From: Desulfovibrionaceae bacterium
Lineage (GTDB): Bacteria > Desulfobacterota > Desulfovibrionia > Desulfovibrionales > Desulfovibrionaceae
NCBI GenBank assembly: GCA_016932995.1
Contig: JAFGBU010000017.1
Span: 28,337-92,336, forward strand
Reading direction: 5' to 3'
DNA: 64,000 nucleotides
The translations under genes and the position numbers were made by a program. The notes below the pieces were generated by a model, which saw only the letters and a list, made by a program, of their open reading frames with translations, did not search any database and was not told where the DNA came from. Positions 15,859 to 25,119 of the stretch are shown here, one piece after another (positions within the stretch are counted from its first letter, which is position 1; the number at the start of each line of letters is the position of its first letter).

Positions 15859-17031
15859 CTAGACCTTGCAGGCCGTCTTGAGGTCGTCCGCGGCGTCGGT
15901 CTTTTCCCAGGTGAACTCGGGCCGCTCGCGGCCGAAGTGGCCGTAGCAGGCGGCCTTTTTGTATATCGGCCGCTTGAGGTCCAGGCGCCTGATGATGTGG
16001 TAGGGCCGCATGTCAAAGACCTCGAGCACGGCCTTGGTCAGGACGTCGTCCGGGACCTGGCCCGTGCCGTAGGAGGTGGCCAGGACCGAGACCGGCTCGG
16101 CCACGCCGATGGCGTAGGCGACCTGGACCTCGGCCTGCCTGGCCAGGCCGGCGGCCACGATGTTCTTGGCTATGTACCGGGCCATGTACGCGCCGGAGCG
16201 GTCGACCTTGGACGGGTCCTTGCCCGAGAACGCGCCCCCGCCGTGGTTTCCGGCCCCGCCGTAGGTGTCCTGGATGATCTTCCGGCCGGTCAGGCCGCAG
16301 TCGCCCATGGGCCCGCCGATCACGAACCGGCCGGTGGTGTTGATGTATATCTTGGTCTTTTTCCTGTCCACGTACTCGGGCGGCAGGGTCTCGAAGATGA
16401 CCTCCTTCTTGATCGCGTCGCACAGGTCCTGGTAGGAGATGTCCTCGTCGTGCTGGGCCGCGATGACCACGTGGCCGATCTTCTTGGGCTTGCCGTCCAC
16501 GTACTCGAAGGTCACCTCGGTCTTGCCGTCGGGCCGCAGGAAGGGCAGGATTCCGTTCTTGCGCACGTAGGCCAGCCTGCGGCTGAGCTTGTGGGCCCAG
16601 AACACGGGCGCGGGCATGAGGGTGTCGGTCTCGTCGCAGGCGAACCCGAACATCATGCCCTGGTCCCCGGCGCCCTGGCTCTCCGGGTCCTTGCGGTTCA
16701 CGCCCTGGGCGATGTCCGAGGACTGCTTGTCGATGGACGAGATCACCGCGCAGGTCTCCCAGTCAAAGCCCATGTTCGAGCTGTTGTAGCCGATCTCCTT
16801 GACCGTCTCGCGCACGATGGCCGGGAAGTCGGCGTAGGCGTCGGTGCTGATCTCGCCGGCGATGAAGGCCAGGCCGGTGGTGACCAGGGTCTCGCAGGCC
16901 ACGCGGGCGTTGGGGTCCTGGGCGATGAGCGTGTCCAGCACGGCGTCGGATATCTGGTCCGCGACCTTGTCCGGGTGGCCCTCGGTCACTGATTCAGAGG
17001 TGAAGAGATATCTGCCTTTGGGTGTGATCAT
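15859..17031 (-). CDS. metK: S-adenosylmethionine synthetase
   Basis: Makes SAM from methionine and ATP. 390 residues. [19 protein letters not shown] at 12-30 (ATP and metal ligands), [12 protein letters not shown] near 123, [24 protein letters not shown], and [16 protein letters not shown] (the P-loop-like signature). The ATG at 17031 has GGAGGAACC upstream. It lies 23 bases after the panD stop on the same strand, so a panC-panD-metK operon is possible. No SAM riboswitch fits in that gap. Confidence 0.98.
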   Translation of the reverse strand: MITPKGRYLFTSESVTEGHPDKVADQISDAVLDTLIAQDPNARVACETLVTTGLAFIAGEISTDAYADFPAIVRETVKEIGYNSSNMGFDWETCAVISSIDKQSSDIAQGVNRKDPESQGAGDQGMMFGFACDETDTLMPAPVFWAHKLSRRLAYVRKNGILPFLRPDGKTEVTFEYVDGKPKKIGHVVIAAQHDEDISYQDLCDAIKKEVIFETLPPEYVDRKKTKIYINTTGRFVIGGPMGDCGLTGRKIIQDTYGGAGNHGGGAFSGKDPSKVDRSGAYMARYIAKNIVAAGLARQAEVQVAYAIGVAEPVSVLATSYGTGQVPDDVLTKAVLEVFDMRPYHIIRRLDLKRPIYKKAACYGHFGRERPEFTWEKTDAADDLKTACKV

Positions 17032-17054
17032 CTATGGTTCCTCCTTGGCCTTTT

Positions 17055-17441
17055 TCATTCCCCGCCCGGCGGTTCCGGAATCTGGTAGTCGATGCATCTG
17101 GTCACCGCGTTGTCCTTGTCCACGATGAGCACCCTGGGCCTGAACCCGGCCGCCTCGTCCTGGTCCAGCCAGACGTAGGTGGCGACGATGACCTTGTCCC
17201 CGACGCGGCCCTTGTGGGCCGCGGCGCCGTTCAGGCACATCTCGCCCGGCCCGCCCGGGATGGCGTAGGTGGCCAGGCGTTCGCCGTTGTCCAGGTTGTA
17301 GACCTCGACCCGCTCAAAGGGCAGAATTCCCGCCCGGTCCATGAGCCGCCTGTCGATGGTCAGGCTGCCCTCGTAGTCCAGGACCGCGCCCGTGACCGTG
17401 GCCCGGTGTATCTTGGCGCACAAAAAGCATCTGGTGGACAC
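17055..17441 (-). CDS. panD: Aspartate 1-decarboxylase (pyruvoyl-dependent)
   Basis: Makes beta-alanine for pantothenate. 128 residues as a pro-enzyme. Self-cleavage is expected between Gly 25 and Ser 26 (DYEGSLTID) to generate the pyruvoyl group. Lys 10 and His 12 (AKIHRATVT) and LNGAAAHKGRVGDKVII match the family. The start is GTG at 17441, with AAGG and GGAGTG upstream. It follows panC by 5 bases, so the two are co-transcribed. Confidence 0.96.
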   Translation of the reverse strand: MSTRCFLCAKIHRATVTGAVLDYEGSLTIDRRLMDRAGILPFERVEVYNLDNGERLATYAIPGGPGEMCLNGAAAHKGRVGDKVIVATYVWLDQDEAAGFRPRVLIVDKDNAVTRCIDYQIPEPPGGE

Positions 17442-17446
17442 TGGCC

Positions 17447-18295
17447 TTACACTCCTATGGAGATGTTGTCTATAAGCCTTGCCGGTCCGAGGCGCAAGGC
17501 CGCGGCCGCCAGGGCCGGACCCCGGATCAGGTCCAGGGGCTCCAGGGTCTCGGGGTCCACGATCTCCAGGTATTCGATGTCCGCCTCGGCCAGGTTCTCG
17601 GCGTAGTACCGCCTAAGGCCGCCAAGCAGAACGGCCGGGTCGGTCTCGCCCCCTGCGGCCCGCACGGCGAGATCGACCAGGCCCCGGTGTATGGCCGCGG
17701 CCCGCAGCCTCTGCCCGGGCGAGAGATAGGCGTTGCGCGAGCTCATGGCCAGGCCGTCGGGCTCGCGCACCGTGGGCCGGCCCACGACCTCCACGGGCAT
17801 GTTCAGGTCCTTGGCCATGCGTCTTATGATCGCCAGCTGTTGCCAGTCCTTTTCCCCGAACACGGCCAGGCCGGGCAGGGCGAGCATGAACAGCTTGGCC
17901 ACCACCGTGGCCACGCCCCTGAAGTGGCCGGGCCGGGTGCGGCCGCAGAGCCCTCGGGCCAGGTCCGGGACCTCGATCCAGGTGCAGTGGCCCGGGGCGT
18001 ACATCGCCTCCGGGCCCGGGGTGAACAGGATGTCCGCCCCGTGTTCCGCGGCCAGGCGGGCGTCCCTGTCCAGGTCTCGGGGGTAGGCGGCCAGGTCCTC
18101 AGCGGGCCCGAACTGGGTCGGGTTGACGAACAGGCTGACCGCGACCCGGTCCGCGTTCTGGCGGGCGAAATCCATGAGCGAGAGGTGGCCGTGGTGAAAA
18201 AAGCCCATGGTCGGCACCAGGGCGGTCGCAAGCCCCTGCAGACGCCAGCCCAGGCACTGCCTCTGGAACAGGCAAGGGTCCTTGATGATTTCCAT
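17447..18295 (-). CDS. panC: Pantothenate synthetase
   Basis: Joins pantoate and beta-alanine with ATP. 282 residues. PTMGFFHHGHLSLMDFAR (HxGH nucleotide motif), SLFVNPTQFGPAEDLAAYPR, VFGEKDWQQLAIIRRM and GLAMSSRNAYLS (the KMSKS-like loop). The ATG at 18295 has no clear ribosome site. An in-frame ATG at 18313 would add six residues and is equally possible. The gene runs divergently from the GGDEF-TPR gene. Confidence 0.95.
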   Translation of the reverse strand: MEIIKDPCLFQRQCLGWRLQGLATALVPTMGFFHHGHLSLMDFARQNADRVAVSLFVNPTQFGPAEDLAAYPRDLDRDARLAAEHGADILFTPGPEAMYAPGHCTWIEVPDLARGLCGRTRPGHFRGVATVVAKLFMLALPGLAVFGEKDWQQLAIIRRMAKDLNMPVEVVGRPTVREPDGLAMSSRNAYLSPGQRLRAAAIHRGLVDLAVRAAGGETDPAVLLGGLRRYYAENLAEADIEYLEIVDPETLEPLDLIRGPALAAAALRLGPARLIDNISIGV

Positions 18296-18417
18296 TTTTG
18301 GCGACTCGCGCATCGGACAAGTGTCTGCTATGTCATTTGCCGGCCCCTGTCCACTGCAAATCCGCCCGGCCCGGGGCCTCTTGTGCAAAGGCCGGGGCCA
18401 ATGTAGTATCGCGGGCC

Positions 18418-20841
18418 ATGAGAGAGCACGAAGACGTCCCGGCCGCGGAGGCCTCGGATCTGACCAGGCAGGACCTGATAGATTTCGAGCACACCCTGAA
18501 GGACGCGCTGCTGGGCCATGTCCGGTTCTCCTCCTACAGCCTTTTCTTTCCCAAGTCATCGGCCGGGCCGGACCAGGCCCCGCTTGAGGCCCGCTTTGAT
18601 CCGGACACCGGCGAGCTGACCCTGCCCCTGGTCCTTTCCGGGAGGCATCTGGCGACCTTTCTGGCCCGGGGCGCCAGGCTCAAGGCCCCCAGGACGCTCC
18701 CCAGATACCTCCAGGCCCTGGCCGCGGCCAGCCTGGAGAAGCTCTGCCTGGCCAAGAAGTGCGTCACCGACCGGCTGACCGGGCTGCGCACCGGCGAGTC
18801 CTTCATCCGCCGCCTGGGCCGGGAGATAGGCGGGGTCCAGGACGCCCTGGCCGCGGGGCAGGGCCGCAGCGTGGACGCGGAGCTGCCGAGCTTCAACGGC
18901 CAGTTCGGGCTGATCCTCATGGACCTGGATCGCTTTCAGAGCATCAACGAGAACTACGGCTACCTGGTGGGCGACGACATTTTGTCCGAGGTCGGCCGGC
19001 TCATAGGCCTGGTCTGCCCCAGGCATGTGTGCGCGGCCAGGCTCGGCAACGACAACTTCGCGGTCCTGGTCCCGGAGGCCAAGCCCCGGGCCTGCTTCCA
19101 GCTGGCCGAGGTCATCCGCGAGGGCGTGGCCAAGCTCAGCTTCGAGGACGAGGTGAGCGGGGACAGGATCAGGATCACGGCCAGCCTGGGCTACGTCAAC
19201 TACCCCCAGGGCCTGTCCGGCCCCCAGCACGGCCGCGAGGCCCGGGAGCAGGCCAGGATGCTCCTGCGCAAGGCCAAGAAGGCCGTGGCCACGGCCAAGG
19301 ACCTGGGCCGCAACCTGGTCTTCGCCTATGCGGACATCCTGGCCAAGGGCGGCAAGCTCTTGGAGGTCCTGCCCATGCAGCGGCTGTGCGTGGGCCTGGG
19401 CCGGTCCGTGGGCGCGCAGGAGGGCCAGCGCTACCTGGTCTGGTCCCCCAAGTACCAGCGGGCGGCCGAGGCGCGCATCACCGAGGACGAGCGCCTGGTG
19501 GGCCGCTATCCGACCATGTACAAGGGCGAGATCGTGCTCATCGACGTCCAGGAGGAGATGTCCTTTGCCGAGCTCTTGAACGAGGCCGATCCGGCCTGGC
19601 CCGTGGAGTCCGGCGACCGGCTGACCATGGTCCCGGACCGCGAGGCCTTCCTCGCGGCCGAGGCCGGACAGGCCCCGGCCGCGAGCCGGGACATGATCAC
19701 CGGGCTTTACGGCTACCGGGACTTCATCTCCATGTGGTCCGCGCAGCGCCAGGGCCCGGAGCGCTTCAGCCTGATCCTGTTCCGGCTCCTGGAGCACCCC
19801 CGGGAGCGGGCCGGCAACTTCGACCGCTACATGGACGCCCAGGCCCGGCAGGTGGCCGGGCTGGCCGCCGAGGTCCTGGGGCCAGGGGCAGTGGGCGGCC
19901 GCTTCGGCCTGAACGGGCTGATCTATTACCTGCCCGAGCGCGACCCCGAGGAGGTCGGCCGCTTCACCCGGGAGATCGTCGAGCGCTCGGGCCGGGACCT
20001 CAGGATCGGCCTGGCCGCGGGCGCGGCCTCCTACCCCTGCCTGACCTTCGGTCGGGCCGACGTCCTGGACAACTGCCGCAAGGCCCTGGACCACGCCCTG
20101 CTCCTGCCGCCGCCCCAGGCCGCGGCCTTTGACAGCGTGTCCCTGAACATCGCCGCGGACAGGCGCTACATGGAGGGGGACATCTACGGGGCCCTGGAGG
20201 AGTTCAAGCTCGCCCTGCTGGCCGACGCGGACAACGTCCTGGCCCGCAACTCCCTGGGCATATGCCTGGCCCAACTCGGCCGCCTGGAGCAGGCCCGCCG
20301 CCATTTCGAGCAGGTCGTGGAGCTCAGCCCGGACAACGTCATGGCCCTGTACAACCTGGGTTGGACCTGCCAGCGCATGGGCGATACGGAACAGGCCAGG
20401 CGGGCCTACGAAAGTTGTCTTTCCCGCGACCCGGACCACGTCTTCAGCCTGGTCAGGCTGGGCAACCTGGCCGAGAGGGCGGGCGATCCGGACCAGGCCG
20501 AGCAACGCTACCTGGAGGCCGCCAGCCTGCCGGGCGGCGAGGCCCTGACCATGCGGCACCTGGCCCGGCTGGCCGTGGAGGCCGGGGACAAGGAAAAGGC
20601 CAGGGAGCACCTGCACTTGGCCCTGAAGGCCAACCACAACGACGCCATGGCCATGCACCTCTTGGCCCGGCTGTACCTGGACAGCGGCGAGGACCCGCAG
20701 ATCGCCGAGGTCCTGGCCCGCCAGAGCTCGGCCCTGGCCCCGGACAGGCGCGAGTACTGGGACCTCCTGGCCCGGGCCCTCAGGGCCCAGGGCAAGGAGG
20801 ATGAGGCGCTCAGGGCAGAGGCCAGGGCCGTTCCGGCCTAG
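18418..20841 (+). CDS. Protein with two degenerate GGDEF domains and C-terminal TPRs
   Basis: 807 residues. Around 115-330 it has a GGDEF fold (TDRLTGLRTGESF, LMDLDRFQSINENYGYLVGDDIL), but the signature is GNDNF at 210-214 instead of GG(D/E)EF. Diguanylate cyclase activity is therefore unlikely. A second, weaker repeat of the fold follows at about 465-620 (MITGLYGYRDF ... GGRFGLNGLIYYLP). From about 625 to the end come several TPR units (NSLGICLAQLGRLEQARRHF and similar). No signal peptide or membrane segment is visible. It lies 30 bases upstream of an HD-GYP gene, so it may act as a c-di-GMP-linked adaptor. The start at 18418 has a weak ribosome site. Confidence 0.8.
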   Translation: MREHEDVPAAEASDLTRQDLIDFEHTLKDALLGHVRFSSYSLFFPKSSAGPDQAPLEARFDPDTGELTLPLVLSGRHLATFLARGARLKAPRTLPRYLQALAAASLEKLCLAKKCVTDRLTGLRTGESFIRRLGREIGGVQDALAAGQGRSVDAELPSFNGQFGLILMDLDRFQSINENYGYLVGDDILSEVGRLIGLVCPRHVCAARLGNDNFAVLVPEAKPRACFQLAEVIREGVAKLSFEDEVSGDRIRITASLGYVNYPQGLSGPQHGREAREQARMLLRKAKKAVATAKDLGRNLVFAYADILAKGGKLLEVLPMQRLCVGLGRSVGAQEGQRYLVWSPKYQRAAEARITEDERLVGRYPTMYKGEIVLIDVQEEMSFAELLNEADPAWPVESGDRLTMVPDREAFLAAEAGQAPAASRDMITGLYGYRDFISMWSAQRQGPERFSLILFRLLEHPRERAGNFDRYMDAQARQVAGLAAEVLGPGAVGGRFGLNGLIYYLPERDPEEVGRFTREIVERSGRDLRIGLAAGAASYPCLTFGRADVLDNCRKALDHALLLPPPQAAAFDSVSLNIAADRRYMEGDIYGALEEFKLALLADADNVLARNSLGICLAQLGRLEQARRHFEQVVELSPDNVMALYNLGWTCQRMGDTEQARRAYESCLSRDPDHVFSLVRLGNLAERAGDPDQAEQRYLEAASLPGGEALTMRHLARLAVEAGDKEKAREHLHLALKANHNDAMAMHLLARLYLDSGEDPQIAEVLARQSSALAPDRREYWDLLARALRAQGKEDEALRAEARAVPA

Positions 20842-20871
20842 GATCCGGCGTTCGGTCGGGGGGTGTTTTTC

Positions 20872-21840
20872 ATGGCTGACGAGTACACCGAGTATTTTCC
20901 CATCTCCACCCTGACCATCATTCCGGGCACGGTCGGCCAGTTCGACCTGTTTTTCAGGCGCGAGGGCAAATATCTGCTCTATTGCCCCAAGGGCGAGGGC
21001 TTCAACCGCGAGCAGCTGGCCAAGGTCCTGGAGGTCACCGAGTTCTACGTGCCCAACGGGCACAAGCTGGAGTACGAGTCCTACCTGGCCAAGAACCTGG
21101 GCGACCTGCTCCAGAACGAGCGCGTGCCCTTAAAGGAGCGCTCCAAGGTCTTTTACGCCATCTCCTCCACGGTCATGAAAAAGGCCCTGGAGACCAGGCT
21201 GCCCAGGCAGATGAACCCCAAGACCCACCAGGAGCTCCTGAGCGTGGTCCGGGCCAGCCTGATCTTCATGTCCAAGGAGGAGGCCCTGCGCAGCGTCTCC
21301 CAGTTCATCGCCCACACCTACCAGACCTACAGCCACTCCATTAACGTCATGGTCCTGCTCTTGGCCGTGCTCCAGAACATGCCGGACATGGACAGGCAGC
21401 TGCTTTTGGACTGCGGCATGGGCGCGCTTTTGCACGACATCGGCAAGACCGAGGTCCCGGTGGAGATATTGAACAAGCCGCCCGAGGATTTGAGCGACCA
21501 GGAGTGGGAGACGGTCAAGACCCATCCGCCCAAGGGCATGCGCATCTGCTCGTCCCTGGATTTGTCCAGCGCGGCCATCGGCTGCATCCTGTTCCATCAC
21601 GAGAAGATGGACGGCAGCGGCTATCCCGGCGGGCTCAAGGGCGAGGAGATACCGCTCGAGGTGCGCGCCCTGTCCGTGTGCAACGTCTACGACGCCCTGA
21701 CCACGGACAGGCCCTTTGCCAAGGCCCTGGCTCCGTTCGAGGCCCTGAAGGTCATGAAGGAGGAAATGCCCGGGGCCTTTGACAACAGGTTCTACAAGCG
21801 GCTGGTCTTTGTGCTCAACAACGCCAGGCTGGTCAAATAG
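20872..21840 (+). CDS. HD-GYP domain protein (probable c-di-GMP phosphodiesterase)
   Basis: 322 residues. The N-terminal 130 residues have no recognised domain. The HD-GYP core follows: HDIGK at 188-192, THPPKGM near 217, HHEKMDGSGYPGGLKGEEIP at 242-261, and VYDALTTDRPF. The metal ligands and the GYP motif are intact, unlike the degenerate GGDEF domains encoded just upstream. The ATG at 20872 is used because a GGGGGG tract precedes it; a GTG nine bases earlier is in frame. It is convergent with pgm (4-base gap). Confidence 0.88.
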   Translation: MADEYTEYFPISTLTIIPGTVGQFDLFFRREGKYLLYCPKGEGFNREQLAKVLEVTEFYVPNGHKLEYESYLAKNLGDLLQNERVPLKERSKVFYAISSTVMKKALETRLPRQMNPKTHQELLSVVRASLIFMSKEEALRSVSQFIAHTYQTYSHSINVMVLLLAVLQNMPDMDRQLLLDCGMGALLHDIGKTEVPVEILNKPPEDLSDQEWETVKTHPPKGMRICSSLDLSSAAIGCILFHHEKMDGSGYPGGLKGEEIPLEVRALSVCNVYDALTTDRPFAKALAPFEALKVMKEEMPGAFDNRFYKRLVFVLNNARLVK

Positions 21841-21844
21841 GGCC

Positions 21845-23494
21845 TCAGGCCCCGGCCGCGGCAAAGGCCGCGGCGAGCATCTCCCTGGCCTGGTCCTGGA
21901 TGGCCTTGAGGTGCTCCGGGCCCACAAAGCTCTCCGCGTATATCTTGTAGATGTCCTCGGTGCCCGACGGCCTGGCCGCGAACCAGCCGTTGTCCGCGGC
22001 GACCTTGATCCCGCCGATGGGCTGGCCGTTGCCCGGCGCGTTGGCGAGCACGGCCCGGACCGGCTCCCCGGCCAGGTCCCGGCAGGCCAGGGACTCGGGC
22101 GACAGGGCCCTGAAGGCCGCCCTCTGGGTCGGGCCCGCGGGCACGTCCAGGCGCTGGTAGATTGGGTCCCCGTACCTTTCGGTCAGCTCGGAGTAGAGCA
22201 GGGCCGGGTCCCTGCCCCTGACCGCGGTCATCTCCGCGGCCAGAAGGCCCATGATCAGGCCGTCCTTGTCCGTGGTCCAGACGGTCCCGTCCTTGCGCAG
22301 AAAGGACGCGCCCGCGCTCTCCTCGCAGCCCATGCCCAGGGCCCCGGATATGAGCCCGTCCACGAACCACTTGAAGCCCACCGGGGTCTCGAAGACCTCG
22401 CGTCCCAGGCCCTCGGCCACCCGGTCGAGCATGGAGCTGGTCACCAGGGTCTTGCCCAGGGCCGGTTTCGGGCCCCAGCCGGGCCTGGTGGAGAACAGGT
22501 AGTCCGCGGCCGCGGCCAGGAAGTGGTTGGGGTTCATGAGCCCGGACCGGGTCACGATGCCGTGGCGGTCGAAGTCCGGGTCGTTGCCGAAGGCGATGTC
22601 GAAGTTTTGCTTGTGCCTGATGAGCCCGGCCATGGCGAACGGCGAGGAGCAATCCATGCGGATGGTCCCGTCGTGGTCCACGGGCATGAACGAAAAGGTC
22701 GGGTCCAGGGTCTTGTTGACCACCTCGATGTCCAGGCCGTAGCGCTCGGCTATTGGCTCCCAGAAGCCCAGGCCCGACCCGCCCAGGGGGTCGGCGCCGA
22801 TCCTGAGCCCGGACCCGGCCACGGCCTCGAGGTCCAGGATGTCGCCCAGATCCGAGACATAGGGCCCGACGTAGTCGCGCCAGTGGGTGGTCGGGGCCTT
22901 GAGGGCCCGGTCCAGGGGCAGGCGCCGGACCTCGCCGAGCCCCCGGCGGAGCAGCTCGTTGGCCCGGTCCTGGATCGCCTTGGTGGTCTTGGTGTCGGCC
23001 GGTCCGCCGTTTGGCGGGTTGTACTTGAACCCGCCGTCCTCGGGCGGGTTGTGCGACGGGGTCACGACCACGCCGTCGGCCATGTTCGAGCCGGCCTTGC
23101 GGTTGTGGGTCAGGATGGCGTGGGACACGACCGGGGTCGGGGTGGGGGTGAGACCCTTCTGGAGCACCAGCTCCACGTGGTTGGCGGCCATGACCTCGCA
23201 GGCCGCGGCCAGGGCCGGTTCGGACAGGGCGTGGGTGTCCATGCCCATGAACAGCGGCCCGGTCACGCCCATGGCCGCCCGGTGCTCGCAGATGGCCTGG
23301 CTGATGGCCAGGACATGGGCCTCGTTGAAGCTCAGCCTCAGGGACGAGCCCCTATGGCCCGAGGTCCCGAAGGAGACCAGCTGGCCGGGATCCGAGGGGT
23401 CGGGACGGCCGGTGTAAAAGGCCGAGACCAGTCTGGGGATGTTGGCCAACAGGCTTCTGGGCGCCGGTTTTCCGGCCAGGTCGCTTAAGGTCAC
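21845..23494 (-). CDS. pgm: Phosphoglucomutase (alpha-D-glucose specific)
   Basis: Interconverts glucose 1-phosphate and glucose 6-phosphate. 549 residues, close to E. coli Pgm (546). Active serine loop [19 protein letters not shown], metal-binding loop [10 protein letters not shown], sugar loop CEESAGAS, and the phosphate site [17 protein letters not shown] near the end. N-terminal [10 protein letters not shown] is typical. The start is GTG at 23494. It starts 10 bases after the stop of the cyclic-nucleotide-binding gene, so the two form an operon. Confidence 0.95.
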   Translation of the reverse strand: MTLSDLAGKPAPRSLLANIPRLVSAFYTGRPDPSDPGQLVSFGTSGHRGSSLRLSFNEAHVLAISQAICEHRAAMGVTGPLFMGMDTHALSEPALAAACEVMAANHVELVLQKGLTPTPTPVVSHAILTHNRKAGSNMADGVVVTPSHNPPEDGGFKYNPPNGGPADTKTTKAIQDRANELLRRGLGEVRRLPLDRALKAPTTHWRDYVGPYVSDLGDILDLEAVAGSGLRIGADPLGGSGLGFWEPIAERYGLDIEVVNKTLDPTFSFMPVDHDGTIRMDCSSPFAMAGLIRHKQNFDIAFGNDPDFDRHGIVTRSGLMNPNHFLAAAADYLFSTRPGWGPKPALGKTLVTSSMLDRVAEGLGREVFETPVGFKWFVDGLISGALGMGCEESAGASFLRKDGTVWTTDKDGLIMGLLAAEMTAVRGRDPALLYSELTERYGDPIYQRLDVPAGPTQRAAFRALSPESLACRDLAGEPVRAVLANAPGNGQPIGGIKVAADNGWFAARPSGTEDIYKIYAESFVGPEHLKAIQDQAREMLAAAFAAAGA

Positions 23495-23504
23495 GGCGCG
23501 GCCC

Positions 23505-24020
23505 TCAGTCCAGGTGCTTGAACATGACCCTCTTCAGCGGGCCGTCTTTGGTGTTGTGGGCCTTGGCTATGCGCTCGTTGACGTCCCTGAGCTTGCCCAG
23601 GGCGTACTCGGCCAGGACGCGGTAGACCTTGGCCTGGGCCGAGACCCGTTCGCTTTCCTCCAGGCGGTCCATGAACGAGGCGTCCACGGCCAGGCACAGG
23701 GTCTCGGCCAGGGCCTCGATGCTCGCCGAGCGGGGCGAGCCGTCGATGATCCCCATCTCTCCGAACACGTCGCCGTGGTTCTTGAGCCTGCATATCTCCA
23801 CCCCGCCGTAGCTGACCCTGACCCGGCCCTTGATCAGGAAATATATCCAGTGGTCGTACTCGCCCTCGCGGATGATGGTCTCGCCGGGCCCGTACTTGCG
23901 TATCCTGGTCAGCCTGACGGCCTCGGCGAGCTGGACCGGGTCGAGCACGGCGAAGACCTGCAGGCCCCTCAGCCGCTCGATGTTCTCGGGTCTTGAGGGG
24001 TCGACGAGCTGTTCGATCAT
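23505..24020 (-). CDS. Cyclic nucleotide-binding domain protein
   Basis: 171 residues. A single cNMP-binding beta-roll at about 20-125 ([50 protein letters not shown]). The phosphate-binding cassette GEMG-x5-PRSAS is well kept, so a cyclic nucleotide may bind. The C-terminal 45 residues show no helix-turn-helix, so it is probably not a transcription factor. It is encoded just upstream of pgm and may tie a second messenger to sugar metabolism; this is inference. Confidence 0.8.
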   Translation of the reverse strand: MIEQLVDPSRPENIERLRGLQVFAVLDPVQLAEAVRLTRIRKYGPGETIIREGEYDHWIYFLIKGRVRVSYGGVEICRLKNHGDVFGEMGIIDGSPRSASIEALAETLCLAVDASFMDRLEESERVSAQAKVYRVLAEYALGKLRDVNERIAKAHNTKDGPLKRVMFKHLD

Positions 24021-24273
24021 TGGGCCTTCCTCGGGCGGCGCGGGCCTGGGCCGCGGTTTGTCGCCCCGGCCCGGTTGCCGGGGCCGGGGGCGTGTTCAAG
24101 TTATGACCCAAAACCCGGTCCGGGGCAAGGTTCCGGGAGCCGGGCGCGGGTTGCGGCCAAGGCCTGTGTCCGGCGGAAGTTGGACCCTGGCCGGTGAACG
24201 GTCCGGCCTTGGGGCCCGCGCCGCGCCCTGGCCTCCGGCCGCGGGCTCTGTTAAGCTGGTTGCGGGAGGTTCG

Positions 24274-25026
24274 ATGTCCGCAGTCTCGCGGCTGGTCTTT
24301 TCGGACGATCTGGCGGCCTTGGTCAGGCGGCGGGCCGCTGCCGGCGGGGTGGACTACCCGGTGCGGCGCAGGGCCTCGATCAAGGACGTGGTGGAGTCTT
24401 TGGGCGTCCCGCACACCGAGGTCTACTCTATCGAGGCCCACGGCCGGGCCAGGGATTTTGCCTGGCTCCTGGAGCCGGGTTGCCGGGTCCTGATCCGGGG
24501 GGCCGAGCCGCCCGTGGACGTGACCAGGCCCAGCCTGCTCAGGCCGCGGCCCCTGGCCGGGATCAGGTTCGTGGTCGACGAGAACGTGGCCCGCCTGGCC
24601 CCGCTCTTGAGGCTGGTCGGCCTGGACGCGGAGTATGACCGGGCCTGGCGCGACGAGCGCATAGCCGGCCGGGCCCTGGAGGCGGGCCGCGTGGTTTTGA
24701 GCCGGGACCGGGCCCTGCTCAAGCGCTCGGCCGTGGTCTACGGCAGGCTGGTGCGTTCGGCCAGGCCCTGGGACCAGCTGGTCGAGGTCCTGGGGCTTTT
24801 CGGCCTGCTTCGACCCCCGGGCCTGCTCGGCCGCTGCCTGCGCTGCAACCTGGAGCTTGCGCGCGTGGACAAGTCCGAGGTCATGGACCGCCTGGAGCCC
24901 AAGACCAAAAAGTACTATGATCAATTTTACATCTGCCCGGGTTGCGGCCGCGTCTACTGGCGCGGCTCGCACTGCGAGCGGATGCTGGCCAGGCTGAAGC
25001 GGGCCGGCGTCCGGGTCGGGCCCTGA
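24274..25026 (+). CDS. Mut7-C RNase-like protein with N-terminal ubiquitin-like domain
   Basis: 250 residues. The N-terminal part (about 1-85) resembles the MoaD/ThiS-like Mut7-C ubiquitin domain (RRRASIKDVVESLGVPHTEVYSIEAHG). The C-terminal part (about 95-250) is a Mut7-C PIN-like domain with FVVDENVARLAPLLRLVGLDAEY, VVLSRDRALLKR, and a zinc ribbon CLRC/CPGC followed by GRVYWRGSHCERM. Acidic PIN residues (Asp-Glu in VDEN, Asp in SRDR) are kept, so RNase activity is plausible but untested. The ATG at 24274 has GGGAGG upstream. It runs divergently from the cNMP protein across 253 bases that hold no other feature I can support. Confidence 0.82.
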   Translation: MSAVSRLVFSDDLAALVRRRAAAGGVDYPVRRRASIKDVVESLGVPHTEVYSIEAHGRARDFAWLLEPGCRVLIRGAEPPVDVTRPSLLRPRPLAGIRFVVDENVARLAPLLRLVGLDAEYDRAWRDERIAGRALEAGRVVLSRDRALLKRSAVVYGRLVRSARPWDQLVEVLGLFGLLRPPGLLGRCLRCNLELARVDKSEVMDRLEPKTKKYYDQFYICPGCGRVYWRGSHCERMLARLKRAGVRVGP

Positions 25027-25055
25027 TCCGGGAATTGATCCGGGAATTGATCCGG
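25025..25055 (+). repeat. Short tandem repeat GATCCGGGAATT
   Basis: Two perfect 12-base copies (25025-25036 and 25037-25048) and a 7-base partial third copy lie directly over and after the stop codon of the Mut7-C gene. The purpose is unknown. Confidence 0.9.
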
Positions 25056-25064
25056 CCCCGGGTC

Positions 25065-25091
25065 TTGTAAATCCGGGCCTATTGCTATAAT
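25065..25091 (+). promoter_or_regulatory. Possible promoter of the TPR protein gene
   Basis: A perfect TATAAT (25086-25091) stands 28 bases before the ATG. The best -35 is TTGTAA at 25065 with a short 15-base spacer, so only the -10 is convincing. Confidence 0.4.
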
Positions 25092-25119
25092 AAATCCGGC
25101 AAATCCGGACTCGTGGACA

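Noticed and set aside
13918..16992. Open frame of 1024 codons on the plus strand
   Set aside because: It runs through amt in a different frame and then antisense to metK; no recognisable domain.
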